From contig DAONTI010000013.1 of the NCBI GenBank assembly GCA_035411585.1, forward strand, positions 1-64,000: a DNA stretch of 64,000 nucleotides, written 5' to 3'. Position numbers and translations under genes: made by a program. The stretch comes from MWDV01 sp002070715 (GTDB lineage: Bacteria > Verrucomicrobiota > Verrucomicrobiia > Limisphaerales > MWDV01). Below the pieces are notes generated by a model. That model made no database searches, had not been told where the DNA came from, and saw nothing but the letters and a program-made list of their open reading frames with translations. This document shows positions 26,499-35,814 of this stretch, piece after piece; within the stretch, counting starts at the first letter, position 1; each line of letters starts with the position of its first letter.

Positions 26499-27899
26499 TT
26501 AAAGCCGCTGCCAGCGCCATTGCAAGCGGCGAATGGTGCGCGAGGTGAGCTTGCCGGGCTCCCCCAGGCGCAAGCCCTCCACCCAAAACAACCGGCCTTC
26601 CGCCGTCGCGGCCACAACCAGCGCGCGCCGCCGCTCGCGCGGAATCCCCGCGTTGGTCAGCAAATCCTGAAGTTTGGCCGGGGCCGGCAATCCGATGGGC
26701 TGGAAGCGATCCCCCGGCCGCCAGTGCCGCAATTCGATCTCCGATCCGACGGCGTCGGCATCCAACCATTCCACGCCGGGCCGCGCCGGGGGACGACGGT
26801 CGCCCCGCCGCTGCATGAGGCGCCAACGGAACCGCACCCCGCCCCACTCGGCCTCCCCCCCGGCGCCGCGCAAGCGGAGGCGCTGATGTTCCGTTCGGAA
26901 ACTGGCCGGCGTGGAGAGTCGCCGGGTCGGCGGGCGCGGGGCCGACTGGATTGTCACTTGGACGCAGCCCGACACCTTGCGGGTCACGGTGGTGCGCGAA
27001 TCCACGCTCGCCGGATGATTCGGACGGAGCCGCAGGGTTTCGATTAAATTGAAATCGGGGGCCAGGCCGCGTTCCAGCAACTGGGCTTGGACGACGGCGC
27101 GTTGCACGGCGACCGGGAGCGTGGCAAACGCGGGGCGCGGTTTCCGGGAGCGCCAGTCTTCGGCCGCGGCTTGAACAGCTTCGGCCTCCGCCCGGATGAT
27201 GGCCATGAGCCGCGGCACGGTGCGCGCCAACGCCGGTTGGTATTGCGCCTTCACCAACGGCACCAACTCGTGCCGGATCCGGTTGCGCTTGATGTCCCGC
27301 GAGGCATTGGTGACATCCTCGCGCCACGTCAGGCGGTGTTGCCGGGCATAGGCCAGCAACGCCTCGCGCGGCACATCCAGCAGCGGCCGAATCAAGGTGA
27401 GCCCGGCGCGGGCGGGGGACGGCGACCGCCATTTCATGCCGCCGAGCCCTTCGCCGCCCGCTCCGCGAAACAGACGGAGAAAGAACAGCTCGACCTGATC
27501 ATCGGCGTGATGGGCCAGGGCCACCGTCGCGGCTTGGAAATGGGCGGCCGTTTGGGCGAGAAAAGCGTGGCGCGCTTCGCGCGCGGCCATTTCCAGCGAC
27601 AGTTTTTGGGTCCGGGCGAGTGACCGCACCGCCGCGCGTCCGGCAAAGAAAGGCAACGCCCAAGCCCCGGCCAGGCGGCGCACGAATTGTTCATCCCCCG
27701 CCGCACTGCGACCGCGCAGTTGATGATTGAAATGCGCGACGCCCAGTTGCCAATCGAACCGCGGCACCAACGCGCGCAACACATGCAGGAGCACCACCGA
27801 ATCCAATCCGCCGGAGACGGCCACCAGCAATCGTTCCCCCGCCGGCGCCAGCCCGCGTTGCCGGAACGATTGTTCGACATGCGCCCGCAGATTTCTCAC
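26499..27899 (-). CDS. tilS: tRNA(Ile)-lysidine synthase
   Basis: 466 residues with a GTG start. The N-terminal PP-loop signature SGGLDS lies at about 29-34 (LLVAVSGGLDSVVLL). It is followed by ALAHHADDQVELFFLRLFRGAG and by WREDVTNAS and RNRIRHELVPLV, typical of TilS. The C-terminal substrate-binding domain includes RHWRPGDRFQPIG and AKLQDLLTNAGIPRERR. The enzyme converts C34 of the CAU-anticodon tRNA-Ile to lysidine, so that AUA is read as isoleucine; it is essential. It is upstream of ftsH in the same orientation and follows the Gfo/Idh/MocA gene by 39 bp. Confidence 0.95.
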   Translation of the reverse strand: MRNLRAHVEQSFRQRGLAPAGERLLVAVSGGLDSVVLLHVLRALVPRFDWQLGVAHFNHQLRGRSAAGDEQFVRRLAGAWALPFFAGRAAVRSLARTQKLSLEMAAREARHAFLAQTAAHFQAATVALAHHADDQVELFFLRLFRGAGGEGLGGMKWRSPSPARAGLTLIRPLLDVPREALLAYARQHRLTWREDVTNASRDIKRNRIRHELVPLVKAQYQPALARTVPRLMAIIRAEAEAVQAAAEDWRSRKPRPAFATLPVAVQRAVVQAQLLERGLAPDFNLIETLRLRPNHPASVDSRTTVTRKVSGCVQVTIQSAPRPPTRRLSTPASFRTEHQRLRLRGAGGEAEWGGVRFRWRLMQRRGDRRPPARPGVEWLDADAVGSEIELRHWRPGDRFQPIGLPAPAKLQDLLTNAGIPRERRRALVVAATAEGRLFWVEGLRLGEPGKLTSRTIRRLQWRWQRL

Positions 27900-27938
27900 T
27901 GCCAGATGCGCGCGATCCCGGCGCGCCGGAGACAGGGT

Positions 27939-29306
27939 TCAGATTTCATTCCACACCCCCGGCACCGGCACCGGATACCGGCCCTGCGCATCCGCCGTCA
28001 CGGGCGCCGGACTGGTTTCGGTCAGGTCGTCAATGTTGGGGCAAAACTGGAAATTGGAGGCCAGCATTTCGTCCCAGGTAATGACGCGCCCCATGTGCGC
28101 CGCCGCCCGGCCCATCAGATCGGCCACATTCGACAACGCGGCGCGTTCGGCTTCGTTGTGCGGTTTGTCCTGGCGAATGGCGTCGAGCAGATTGTCCCAC
28201 TCCGCCTGCCACGGCGAGACGGTTTCCCGCGGAGCGCGCCAGGCGATGTTGTCGGGACGGCACTGTTGATCCTTGTAAGTGTGCACCGCGCCCTCGTGGC
28301 TCCAGCCCGAGAACTGCGCGGCGCATTTGGTGCCGTGGATGTACGTGGCGAACTCCGTGTGGCACTTGGGCAGCCAGCGCACCACGTCCAGGGCCTTGGT
28401 GCCGTCCGCGAACGTCCATTCAATGGTGAACGAATCCAATCCCTGGCCGCAATCCGTGTTGTTCGCCGCCCGCCCGCCCACCGCGTGCGCGGTCACCGGA
28501 TACGCGCCCTTGATCCAGCAGATTTCGTCAATCTGATGGATGTTCATCTCCGCGAACAATCCGCCCGACACCCAAAAGAAATGGATAAAGTGGCGGATCT
28601 GCCAGAGCAATTCATTTTCGTTGGGCGGACGCCGACCCAGGCCACCGACCGGCTGCATGCGATAGGCGCGAATCAACTGGATGTCCCCCAGTTGCCCGTC
28701 CCGAATCCGCTGGATCAACGCCTGGCGGTTGACCGAGTGGCGGCACTGGAGGCCGGCGGCGATCTTCAGGTTTTTTTGTTTGGCCGCCTGGCCCGCGGCG
28801 ATGATCCGCCGCAAACTCGGCGCGTCCGGTCCAAACGATTTTTCCATGAACACGTTCACGCCCTTGGCCACGGCGTATTCCAACTGGCCGGGCCGGAATC
28901 CGGCGAAGTTGGTCAACATCGCCACGTCACCGGGCCGCAGGCAGTCAATGGCCTTGCGGTAGGCGTCGAAGCCGAGGAAACGTCGTTCGGGCGGCACGGC
29001 CACCTGGTTGGGATACTTTTCCTGCAACGTGCGGTAAGACTGCTCCAAGCGTTGCGGGAACAAGTCCGCCATTGCCACCAACCGCACGGGCCCGTGTTTC
29101 GACTCGAACGCGTCCCCCGCCGCGCCGGTGCCGCGCCCGCCGCACCCAATGAGCGCGAGCCGGATGGTGTTATCCTCGCCCGCGTGGACGGCGGGCACCG
29201 ACACCCCGGCGAGTGCGGTGCCAGCGGCGAGCGCCGTGCCGCGCGCCAGAAACGCGCGCCGGGAAAGCGGGGACGATGACGAAGAGGGCGAAGTGGATGG
29301 ATTCAT
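27939..29306 (-). CDS. Gfo/Idh/MocA family oxidoreductase, Tat-exported
   Basis: The 455-residue protein has a serine-rich leader and a twin-arginine signal (LSRRAFLARGTALAAGTALAG). The Rossmann fold follows at about 50-60 (LALIGCGGRGTGAAGDAF), then the family lysine region (VNVFMEKSFGPDAP, where the usual EKP reads EKS). The C-terminal domain carries SGGLFAEMNIHQIDEICWIKGAYP and ends with VITWDEMLASN. This is the large-family form from Planctomycetota and Verrucomicrobiota, with sugar or sugar-acid substrates that are mostly untested. It is 39 bp upstream of tilS on the same strand and may share its transcript, though no functional link is evident. Confidence 0.85.
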   Translation of the reverse strand: MNPSTSPSSSSSPLSRRAFLARGTALAAGTALAGVSVPAVHAGEDNTIRLALIGCGGRGTGAAGDAFESKHGPVRLVAMADLFPQRLEQSYRTLQEKYPNQVAVPPERRFLGFDAYRKAIDCLRPGDVAMLTNFAGFRPGQLEYAVAKGVNVFMEKSFGPDAPSLRRIIAAGQAAKQKNLKIAAGLQCRHSVNRQALIQRIRDGQLGDIQLIRAYRMQPVGGLGRRPPNENELLWQIRHFIHFFWVSGGLFAEMNIHQIDEICWIKGAYPVTAHAVGGRAANNTDCGQGLDSFTIEWTFADGTKALDVVRWLPKCHTEFATYIHGTKCAAQFSGWSHEGAVHTYKDQQCRPDNIAWRAPRETVSPWQAEWDNLLDAIRQDKPHNEAERAALSNVADLMGRAAAHMGRVITWDEMLASNFQFCPNIDDLTETSPAPVTADAQGRYPVPVPGVWNEI

Positions 29307-29517
29307 AATGACTTGGATTTGTAATTGACGCTGGCGCGATGCTAGGCCGCCCGGCGGGTCGTGTCACGTTGATTCGACGCACCGCATCCGCCCGCGCCTG
29401 CGTGATTGCCAGCGCCGCAGCGGGTGAAGAATCCATCGGTGGAAGGGGAAATTCATTTGCCCGCCGAATGAGGCTCGCCTATTTTGCCCTCCGGATTTTC
29501 CAGCAACAGAGGACATT

Positions 29518-30807
29518 ATGAGTGACATTGCGGAACTGAAACTGAACGGTCAAAGCTACACGTTGCCGGTGGTGGAAGGCAGCGAGCACGAAAAGGCGAT
29601 AGATATCTCGGCGCTGCGCAGTCAGACCGGATGGATCACTCTTGATGACGGATACGGCAACACGGGGTCCTGCCAGAGCAGCATTACGTTCATTGACGGC
29701 GAGAAAGGCATCCTGCGCTACCGCGGGATTCCAATCGAAGAGCTCGCCGAGAAGTCGTCGTTCATTGAGGTCGCGCATTTGATCATCACGGGCAAACTGC
29801 CCACGAGCGCCGAGTTGCGGCATTTCTCCGATTTGCTGACCCAGAACGAAATGCTGCACGAGGACATGAAGTTCCACTTCGAGGGCTTCCCCTCGCACGG
29901 ACATCCGATGGCCATTCTGTCGGCCATGATCAATGCCAGCAGTTGCTATTATCCGGCGTTATTGACCACCGACATCCGCAACCGCTTCGATTTGCACGCG
30001 GCGCGGTTGCTCTCCCAGGTGCGCACCATCGCGGCCTTTTCCTACCGCAAATCCCAAGGGTTGCCGATCATCTATCCGCGGCCCGAATACAAATACGCCG
30101 CGAACTTTCTGCACATGATGTTCTCCCATCCCACCCGGGATGTCGAACTCAACCCCGAAGCCGTCCGGGCGTTGGATTTGATCTTTCTGCTCCACGCCGA
30201 CCACGAGCAGAACTGCTCCACGGCCACCGTGCGCATGGTCGCCTCCAGCGGCGCCAACCTGTTCGCCAGCGCCGCCGCCGGGGTGTGCGCCCTGTGGGGC
30301 CCGCTGCACGGCGGCGCCAACCAGGCGGTCATCGAAATGCTGGAGCAGATTCACCGGGACGGGGACGACGGCTCGCGGTTCATCACCCAGGCCAAAGACA
30401 AGGCGAGCGGGCGAAAACTGATGGGGTTCGGCCACCGCATTTACCGGAATTACGATCCCCGGGCGCGCATCATCAAACAACGGTGCGATGAACTGCTGGC
30501 GAAGCTCAAGAAAAGTGATCCCCTGCTGGACATCGCCAAACATCTGGAGGCCGCCGCCCTGCGCGATCCGTACTTCATCGAGCGCAAGTTGTATCCCAAC
30601 GTGGATTTCTACAGCGGCATCATCATGCGCGCGCTCGGCATTCCGGTGAGCATGTTCACGGTGATGTTTGCCATTGGCCGGATGCCGGGCTGGATTGCCA
30701 ACTACCGCGAAGTGCTGGAAGACCCCAACCGGCGCATTTACCGGCCACGGCAAATTTACACCGGCCCCACCCAAACCACCTACGCACCGATTCGGGAACG
30801 GCAATGA
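29518..30807 (+). CDS. gltA: Citrate synthase
   Basis: 429 residues, the length of hexameric bacterial citrate synthases. Signatures are GILRYRGIPIEELAE, LLHADHEQNCSTATVRMVASSGAN, LWGPLHGGANQAV, MGFGHRIYRNYDPRARI and PNVDFYSGIIMRALGIP, which contain the catalytic His, His and Asp. It condenses acetyl-CoA and oxaloacetate at the entry of the TCA cycle. With sucC and sucD a short distance away, it makes this a small TCA-enzyme region. It is monocistronic in appearance, facing away from the oxidoreductase gene across 211 bp. Confidence 0.97.
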   Translation: MSDIAELKLNGQSYTLPVVEGSEHEKAIDISALRSQTGWITLDDGYGNTGSCQSSITFIDGEKGILRYRGIPIEELAEKSSFIEVAHLIITGKLPTSAELRHFSDLLTQNEMLHEDMKFHFEGFPSHGHPMAILSAMINASSCYYPALLTTDIRNRFDLHAARLLSQVRTIAAFSYRKSQGLPIIYPRPEYKYAANFLHMMFSHPTRDVELNPEAVRALDLIFLLHADHEQNCSTATVRMVASSGANLFASAAAGVCALWGPLHGGANQAVIEMLEQIHRDGDDGSRFITQAKDKASGRKLMGFGHRIYRNYDPRARIIKQRCDELLAKLKKSDPLLDIAKHLEAAALRDPYFIERKLYPNVDFYSGIIMRALGIPVSMFTVMFAIGRMPGWIANYREVLEDPNRRIYRPRQIYTGPTQTTYAPIRERQ

Positions 30808-30853
30808 GCGGCGCCGAACCGGGGCGCTGCGCCTCACTCCCTCGACTCCCGGC

Positions 30854-31120
30854 TCAGTGGCCGGACATGGCGGCACCCAAGACGCCCAACGCGGCCAGCA
30901 CAATGCCCACAACGATCCCGAGGACAAGCAGGATCGTGGCGATCATGCCGCAAATGCGCCCGGCGTTGGTCAGACCGCGCCCGTCAGGATCCATCTGGCC
31001 CGCGTCAATTTGCTTCAGATCCCCCGAGCCCAAGACCCACGCCACGATGCCGCACGGCGCGCAGACGATCAAGCCCAGGATGCCGAGTACGAGAATAAGA
31101 GTGCCCCGATGAGGTTTCAT
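30854..31120 (-). CDS. Small DUF4190-like membrane protein
   Basis: An 88-residue protein with two hydrophobic helices (LILVLGILGLIVCAPCGIVAWVLG and ICGMIATILLVLGIVVGIVLAALG) joined by a polar loop (SGDLKQIDAGQMDPDGRGLTNAGR). The G-x-x-A-W-x-x-G pattern and the loop DxGxMDPxGRGLTxAGxIxG are common to DUF4190-type proteins. No enzymatic function is known. It is divergent from sucC and shares a 65-bp intergenic region with it. Confidence 0.75.
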   Translation of the reverse strand: MKPHRGTLILVLGILGLIVCAPCGIVAWVLGSGDLKQIDAGQMDPDGRGLTNAGRICGMIATILLVLGIVVGIVLAALGVLGAAMSGH

Positions 31121-31143
31121 ATATGATTTGTAGTTGCTTTCGG

Positions 31144-31149
31144 TATAAT
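31144..31149 (+). promoter_or_regulatory. -10 element upstream of sucC
   Basis: A perfect TATAAT lies 37 bp before the sucC start. No good -35 is present at 16-18 bp. It could serve sucC with an activator or an extended -10, and it sits in the region shared with the small membrane-protein gene. Confidence 0.4.
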
Positions 31150-31185
31150 GCCCGGCTTTGAGTTTTACAAGCAGATTTTTGCCTC

Positions 31186-32406
31186 ATGAACATTCACGAG
31201 TATCAAGCCAAATCCCTGTTGATCCCCCGGGGCGTGCCCCTGCCGCCGGACGGGCTGTGCGAAACCGCCGAGGAAGCGCGCGCCGTCGCGGAGCGCTTGC
31301 TGGCGGAGGGCGCGGTCAAACTGGTGGTCAAGGCGCAAATCCACGCGGGCGGACGGGGGAAAGGCACCTTCACCAACGGCTATCGCGGCGGCGTCAAGAT
31401 CGGGACCACCGCGGATGAGGCGTACGCTTTCGCGCAAGCGATGCTGGGCAACGTGCTGGTCACCGCCCAAACCGGCCCCGCGGGCCGCCGCGTCAACCGC
31501 GTACTCGTGGCCCTGGCACCCGATATCCGCCGGGAACTCTATGCCGCAGTCCTGCTCGATCGCGCGCGCGGGTGCCCGGTCATCATGGCCAGCACCGAGG
31601 GCGGCATGGATATTGAACAGGTGGCCGCCCGGACGCCGGAGAAAATCATTCGGGAATTCATAGACCCCATCCTCGGTTTCCAAGCGTACCAAGGCCGGAA
31701 ACTGGCGGTGGCCCTGGGCTTGACAGGCAACCTGATCTCCGCGGCGGTGAAGGCTTTTGCCGGATTGTACCGCGCCTGGTGGGAATGTGACGCGGCGCTG
31801 ATTGAAATCAATCCGCTCTGTGTCGTCGCCGAACCCGATGGACGGCTCTCCCTCCTGGCGGTGGATGCGAAGATGACGCTCGACGACAATGCGTTGTTCC
31901 GTCATCCGGAGCTGCAGGCGATGCGCGACCTGGCGGAGGAATCCCCGTTGGAAGTCGAGGCCAGCAAATACGCGCTCAATTACATCAAGCTCGACGGCGA
32001 CATCGCCTGCCTGGTCAACGGCGCGGGGCTGGCGATGGCCACGATGGACATCATCAAACATTACGGCGGCGAGCCGGCGAATTTCCTCGACGTGGGCGGC
32101 GGCGCGACCACCGAGCAGGTGGCAGCGGCTTTCGCCATCATCATGCGCGACGCCAACGTGCGGGCCATCCTGGTAAACATTTTTGGCGGAATCATGGACT
32201 GCGACGTCATCGCGCAAGGCATCGTGACCGCCGTGAAAGAAACTGGCGTGAAACTGCCTTTGGTGGTGCGGTTGGAAGGCAACAACGTCCAAGCGGGCAA
32301 ACAGAGGCTCGCGGCATCCGGTTTGACCATCGTCAGCGCCACCACGATGGCGGATGCGGCGCAAAAAGTCGTGGCGGCCGCCCAAGTGGCTTCTGAACTT
32401 TCGTAA
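31186..32406 (+). CDS. sucC: Succinyl-CoA synthetase, beta subunit
   Basis: 406 residues. It starts MNIHEYQAKSLL, the standard opening of SucC. The ATP-grasp domain shows VVKAQIHAGGRGK, and later motifs include LIEINPLCVV, AVDAKMTLDDNALFRHP, LVNGAGLAMATMDIIKHYGGEPANFLDVGGGA and ILVNIFGGIMDCDVIAQGI. With SucD it interconverts succinyl-CoA and succinate with formation of ATP or GTP. sucD follows on the same strand but after an unusually long 229-bp gap; they are normally adjacent or overlapping. Confidence 0.97.
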   Translation: MNIHEYQAKSLLIPRGVPLPPDGLCETAEEARAVAERLLAEGAVKLVVKAQIHAGGRGKGTFTNGYRGGVKIGTTADEAYAFAQAMLGNVLVTAQTGPAGRRVNRVLVALAPDIRRELYAAVLLDRARGCPVIMASTEGGMDIEQVAARTPEKIIREFIDPILGFQAYQGRKLAVALGLTGNLISAAVKAFAGLYRAWWECDAALIEINPLCVVAEPDGRLSLLAVDAKMTLDDNALFRHPELQAMRDLAEESPLEVEASKYALNYIKLDGDIACLVNGAGLAMATMDIIKHYGGEPANFLDVGGGATTEQVAAAFAIIMRDANVRAILVNIFGGIMDCDVIAQGIVTAVKETGVKLPLVVRLEGNNVQAGKQRLAASGLTIVSATTMADAAQKVVAAAQVASELS

Positions 32407-32635
32407 TGCATCCGAATCCGGCGCTCCCCCAACCCGTGTTGAACGGCACCAGTTCCGGCTGTGCAATGACGCCGGACAATGCGGCAGCACACGTTCCCCT
32501 CCTTTTGGCGGGCGTTGTCCGAATTATTTGGGGCGCCACCACACAGACACATTCTCGAAGCGCGTTCGCCCGAAATTTTTTCCCGGGGAACCGTTGTTTC
32601 CCATCCGAAAACTGATCGCTCAACTCTGATTGCTC

Positions 32636-33535
32636 ATGGCCATTCTCGTCACCCCCCAAACCCGCGTGCTGGTTCAAGGCATCACCGGCAACTTCGGCGC
32701 CCGGCACGCCCAGCTCTCGCTCGATTACGGCACGCAACTGGTGGCCGGAGTCACCCCCGGCAAGGGTGGACAAACCTTCACCCATCACGACCACCACGTG
32801 CCTATCTTCGACACGGTGGCCGAGGCGATGCAACAAACCGGCGCCGTGGCGTCCGCCGTGTTTGTCCCGCCGGCGGTGGCGGCGGATGCCATCTTGGAAG
32901 GCGTGGACGCGGGCTTGGAACTCATTGTATGCATCACGGAGGGCATCCCCGTGACAGATATGTTGCGGGTGAAACGGGCGTTGACGGGCAAGATGACCCG
33001 GTTGATCGGCCCGAATTGCCCCGGCATCGTCACGCCGGGCGAGGGCCCTGATTCACACGGCGGCTGCCGCATCGGCATTGCCCCCGGTTACATTCACAAA
33101 AAAGGCCACATCGGGGTGGTGTCCCGCAGCGGCACGTTGACTTACGAAGCCGTGTGGCAGCTCACCTCGCGCGGCGTCGGGCAATCCACCTGCGTCGGCA
33201 TTGGCGGCGATCCCGTGCCCGGCATGTCGCACCTGGAGGTCATCCAACTTTTCGCGCACGATCCGGAGACGACGGGCATCATCCTCATCGGAGAAATCGG
33301 CGGCAGCGCCGAGGAGGAAGCGGCCGCCTGGATCAAGGTTCACTGCAAGAAACCGGTGGCGGGGTTCATCGCCGGCAGCACAGCGCCGCCCGGACGGCGC
33401 ATGGGGCACGCGGGCGCCATTGTCAGCGGCGGGGCTGGCACGGCCGCCGCCAAAATCAAAGCCTTCGAAGACGCCGGCATCGGCGTGGCCGCCACACCCA
33501 GTGAAATGGCTGAAACCTTGTTGCGGATGATGTAG
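32636..33535 (+). CDS. sucD: Succinyl-CoA synthetase, alpha subunit
   Basis: 299 residues, starting at MAILVTPQTRVLVQGITGNFGA; an in-frame alternative start lies two codons earlier. The CoA-binding Rossmann domain is followed by NCPGIVTPGE, IGVVSRSGTLTYEAV, GIGGDPVPGMSHLEVI, LIGEIGGSAEEEAAAW and GHAGAIVSGGAGTAAAKI, where the phosphorylated histidine lies. It completes the SucCD heterodimer of the TCA cycle. The 229-bp space after sucC holds no convincing gene. Confidence 0.97.
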   Translation: MAILVTPQTRVLVQGITGNFGARHAQLSLDYGTQLVAGVTPGKGGQTFTHHDHHVPIFDTVAEAMQQTGAVASAVFVPPAVAADAILEGVDAGLELIVCITEGIPVTDMLRVKRALTGKMTRLIGPNCPGIVTPGEGPDSHGGCRIGIAPGYIHKKGHIGVVSRSGTLTYEAVWQLTSRGVGQSTCVGIGGDPVPGMSHLEVIQLFAHDPETTGIILIGEIGGSAEEEAAAWIKVHCKKPVAGFIAGSTAPPGRRMGHAGAIVSGGAGTAAAKIKAFEDAGIGVAATPSEMAETLLRMM

Positions 33536-33629
33536 GCGGGCCGGGGCGGGCCGGCAGCCCCCCGGTGAATCGGGGAAAGCGGCGGCGCCCCGCGGCTGAC
33601 GCCTCCGGCTGACGACCACAGCGCATGCC

Positions 33630-34478
33630 ATGGATCTGATTGATTTCCTGCTCAACCTCGCCGGGTTACTGCTGTGGTTGAACTGGCTCTCCGTCCGCTT
33701 TGATCCCCTCGCCCGGCCCACCGCGGCCACACTCGCCGGCACTCTCCGGAAAGCCGGGTATCCCCGGGGCCGACGGTGGCGGCTGGCCCTGGCTCTCGGA
33801 GGATTGTTGCTGGGGCGCACGCTCCTATACTGGCACATCGGAACGGCGGTGAATTGGTCCCCCAGCCTGCGATTGGTCGCCATCACGCTGTCGTTCCCCT
33901 GCGACTTTTATTCCTTCGATCGCGTGCTGTTGTTTTCGGGGCTGAGCTTCGTCGTAATGCTGGTCGCTTTTTACAGCGGGTTGCTGCTGCTGTCCTTCCT
34001 CCGCGAACGCACCCCCGAGGGTGATCCTTTCCTCCGCCTGGCCCGGGCGCATCTCGGCTGGGTGGCGCGCTGGCCCTGGCCGCTGCGGCTCATCCTCCCG
34101 TTACTGGTTGCCGGCGGACTCTGGCTGGCCTTGCAACCGCTCCTCACAACCCTGGCCATCCTTCCCCGCCCCGTGTCCGGACCGCACCGGCTGGAACAGG
34201 CGCTCCTCATCGGCTTGGGCGCGTATCTGGCTTGGAAATACTTCATCGCCGGCTTGCTGACGTTGCACATCGTGAACAGCTACGTCTTTCTCGGCAACCA
34301 TGCGTTCTGGAATTTTGTGACCGTGGCGGCGCACGGCCTGCTCCGCCCCTTGCAACGTTTGCCCCTGCGGATGGGGCGGGTGGATTTTGCGCCGGTGTTG
34401 GGCTTGGCGCTCGTTTTCGTGCTGGCGGAATTCGGAAGCCGTGGATTGACGCAACTTTACGCCCGGCTCCCGTGGTGA
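33630..34478 (+). CDS. YggT-like integral membrane protein
   Basis: The 282-residue protein has about six hydrophobic segments in two similar halves: LIDFLLNLAGLLLWLNWLSV, WRLALALGGLLLGRTLLYWHIG, LLFSGLSFVVMLVAFYSGLLLL, LILPLLVAGGLWLALQPL, YFIAGLLTLHIVNSYVFLG and FAPVLGLALVFVLAEFG. The phrase HGLLRPLQRLPLRMGRVDFAPVLGL resembles the YggT-family signature (P-hydrophobic, RxxP, iDxSPi). The role is unknown; YggT proteins have been linked to membrane organisation and osmotic stress. It follows sucD by 94 bp on the same strand. Confidence 0.6.
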   Translation: MDLIDFLLNLAGLLLWLNWLSVRFDPLARPTAATLAGTLRKAGYPRGRRWRLALALGGLLLGRTLLYWHIGTAVNWSPSLRLVAITLSFPCDFYSFDRVLLFSGLSFVVMLVAFYSGLLLLSFLRERTPEGDPFLRLARAHLGWVARWPWPLRLILPLLVAGGLWLALQPLLTTLAILPRPVSGPHRLEQALLIGLGAYLAWKYFIAGLLTLHIVNSYVFLGNHAFWNFVTVAAHGLLRPLQRLPLRMGRVDFAPVLGLALVFVLAEFGSRGLTQLYARLPW

Positions 34479-34487
34479 TTCATCCGG

Positions 34488-35585
34488 TCAATCTCCGGCC
34501 CGGCTGGGGAGTCGAACCGTAACCGTGGCCCCTTCGCCGGGCTGGCTGCGAATGGTCAACGTGCCGCCGTGCAGTTCCGCCAGGCGCCGGCAAATCATCA
34601 AGCCCAGCCCCAATCCCTGCTGTTCCTGCAGTTGCCGGTCGAATTGCATGTAAGCTCCGACTTGGGCGATTTGTTCCGGGGACATACCGCATCCCTGGTC
34701 GGCGACCGTCAACACCACGGCTTGGGAATCAGCCAGCCACCCCACCCGCACGGGAGAACCCGGCTCGGAAAACTTGAACGCATTCTGCGCCAGTTCATCC
34801 ACGATTTTGGAAAGATAATCCTGGAGCAACGGCGCCGGCTGATCGTGCAGTTCCAAAACCAGATCATTGGCCCGCTGGGCGGCCTGCGCCACATCCCGGG
34901 CCTTGGCGCCGATGATCTCCGCCGCCGCTGCCGTCTGCGCCCGGGGCAACGCCGCCCGCGTGGGATCACTGGCGTGCAGCTCCAATTGCGCGTAGATGAG
35001 AAAGTTTTCGATCAACCGCACCAACCGCTGGCCGGATTCGCTGATGACCTGGCCCATCTCCCGGATTTCCTCCGGCGTCAACGAAGCCGCGTCCGCGCTG
35101 AGAATTCCGCCGTAGGCCAGAATTCCGTTCAGCGGCGTGCGCAATTCATGCGGCAGCGCCAGACTGATGCTGTCCCGCAAATCCGCGAGTTTGCGCTCCG
35201 CCACCTCCCGCACTTGGCGGACCTTGTGCAACCGCACGTCCACCGCGGCCAAAAGCTGTTCGCTCGTGAACGGTTTGGGCAAATAATCATCCGCGCCCAG
35301 CTCCATGCCCTGGCGCATGCCGGACGGATCCGCGAATCCCGTGATCAGGATGAACGGAATGGCGGCCGTGGCGGGGGTTTCCCGTAAAGCGGCGAGTGTG
35401 CCGTAACCGTTGATTTCCTCCATGTTCACGTCGCAGAGGATCAAATCCGGCAACTGCCGGCGGGCGAGTTCAATGCCCTGACGGCCGCCGGCCGCCTCGA
35501 TCACGTTGAAGCCGCGGGCGGTCAGGACCTCGCGGACCAACTCCCGCAACGGCTCTTCATCATCAATGATCAGAATCGTCTTCAT
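34488..35585 (-). CDS. Hybrid receiver-histidine kinase
   Basis: 365 residues, starting at MKTILIIDDE; a longer in-frame ORF is disfavoured. The receiver domain occupies 1-120, with acidic pair D8-D9, phosphoacceptor D52 (LILCDVNMEE) and K104 (YLPKPFT). The HisKA domain follows with H146 (LPHELRTPLNG), then the HATPase domain with N box (DELAQNAFKFSE), G1 box (DQGCGMS) and G2 box (QGLGLGLMICRRLAELHGG). There is no sensor or membrane domain. Such REC-HK proteins act in phosphorelays downstream of another kinase. No partner lies nearby. Confidence 0.9.
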   Translation of the reverse strand: MKTILIIDDEEPLRELVREVLTARGFNVIEAAGGRQGIELARRQLPDLILCDVNMEEINGYGTLAALRETPATAAIPFILITGFADPSGMRQGMELGADDYLPKPFTSEQLLAAVDVRLHKVRQVREVAERKLADLRDSISLALPHELRTPLNGILAYGGILSADAASLTPEEIREMGQVISESGQRLVRLIENFLIYAQLELHASDPTRAALPRAQTAAAAEIIGAKARDVAQAAQRANDLVLELHDQPAPLLQDYLSKIVDELAQNAFKFSEPGSPVRVGWLADSQAVVLTVADQGCGMSPEQIAQVGAYMQFDRQLQEQQGLGLGLMICRRLAELHGGTLTIRSQPGEGATVTVRLPSRAGD

Positions 35586-35814
35586 TCCAATCCGTTCAAC
35601 CAGCAACCAAGGTTTACGCGCGCGTCGCCGGACCATCCGGCCCTGCCGAAGCGACGTGCATCAGCCATTCTGACCGCCTCCGGCGCTCGCGTCACTAAGA
35701 GGGACACTATCGGATACTTTGGCGGATTGGCAACTCCGCGCCGCCAGGAATCTGCGGTGGGTAATCGTGCCGGGTAAAATGAGTTGACCGCGAACAACCC
35801 CACCTTGGTTGGGC

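Noticed and set aside
23835..27047. A 1070-residue open frame on the plus strand
   Set aside because: It is wholly antisense to xseA, ftsH and tilS, has no family features, and results from high GC at third codon positions.
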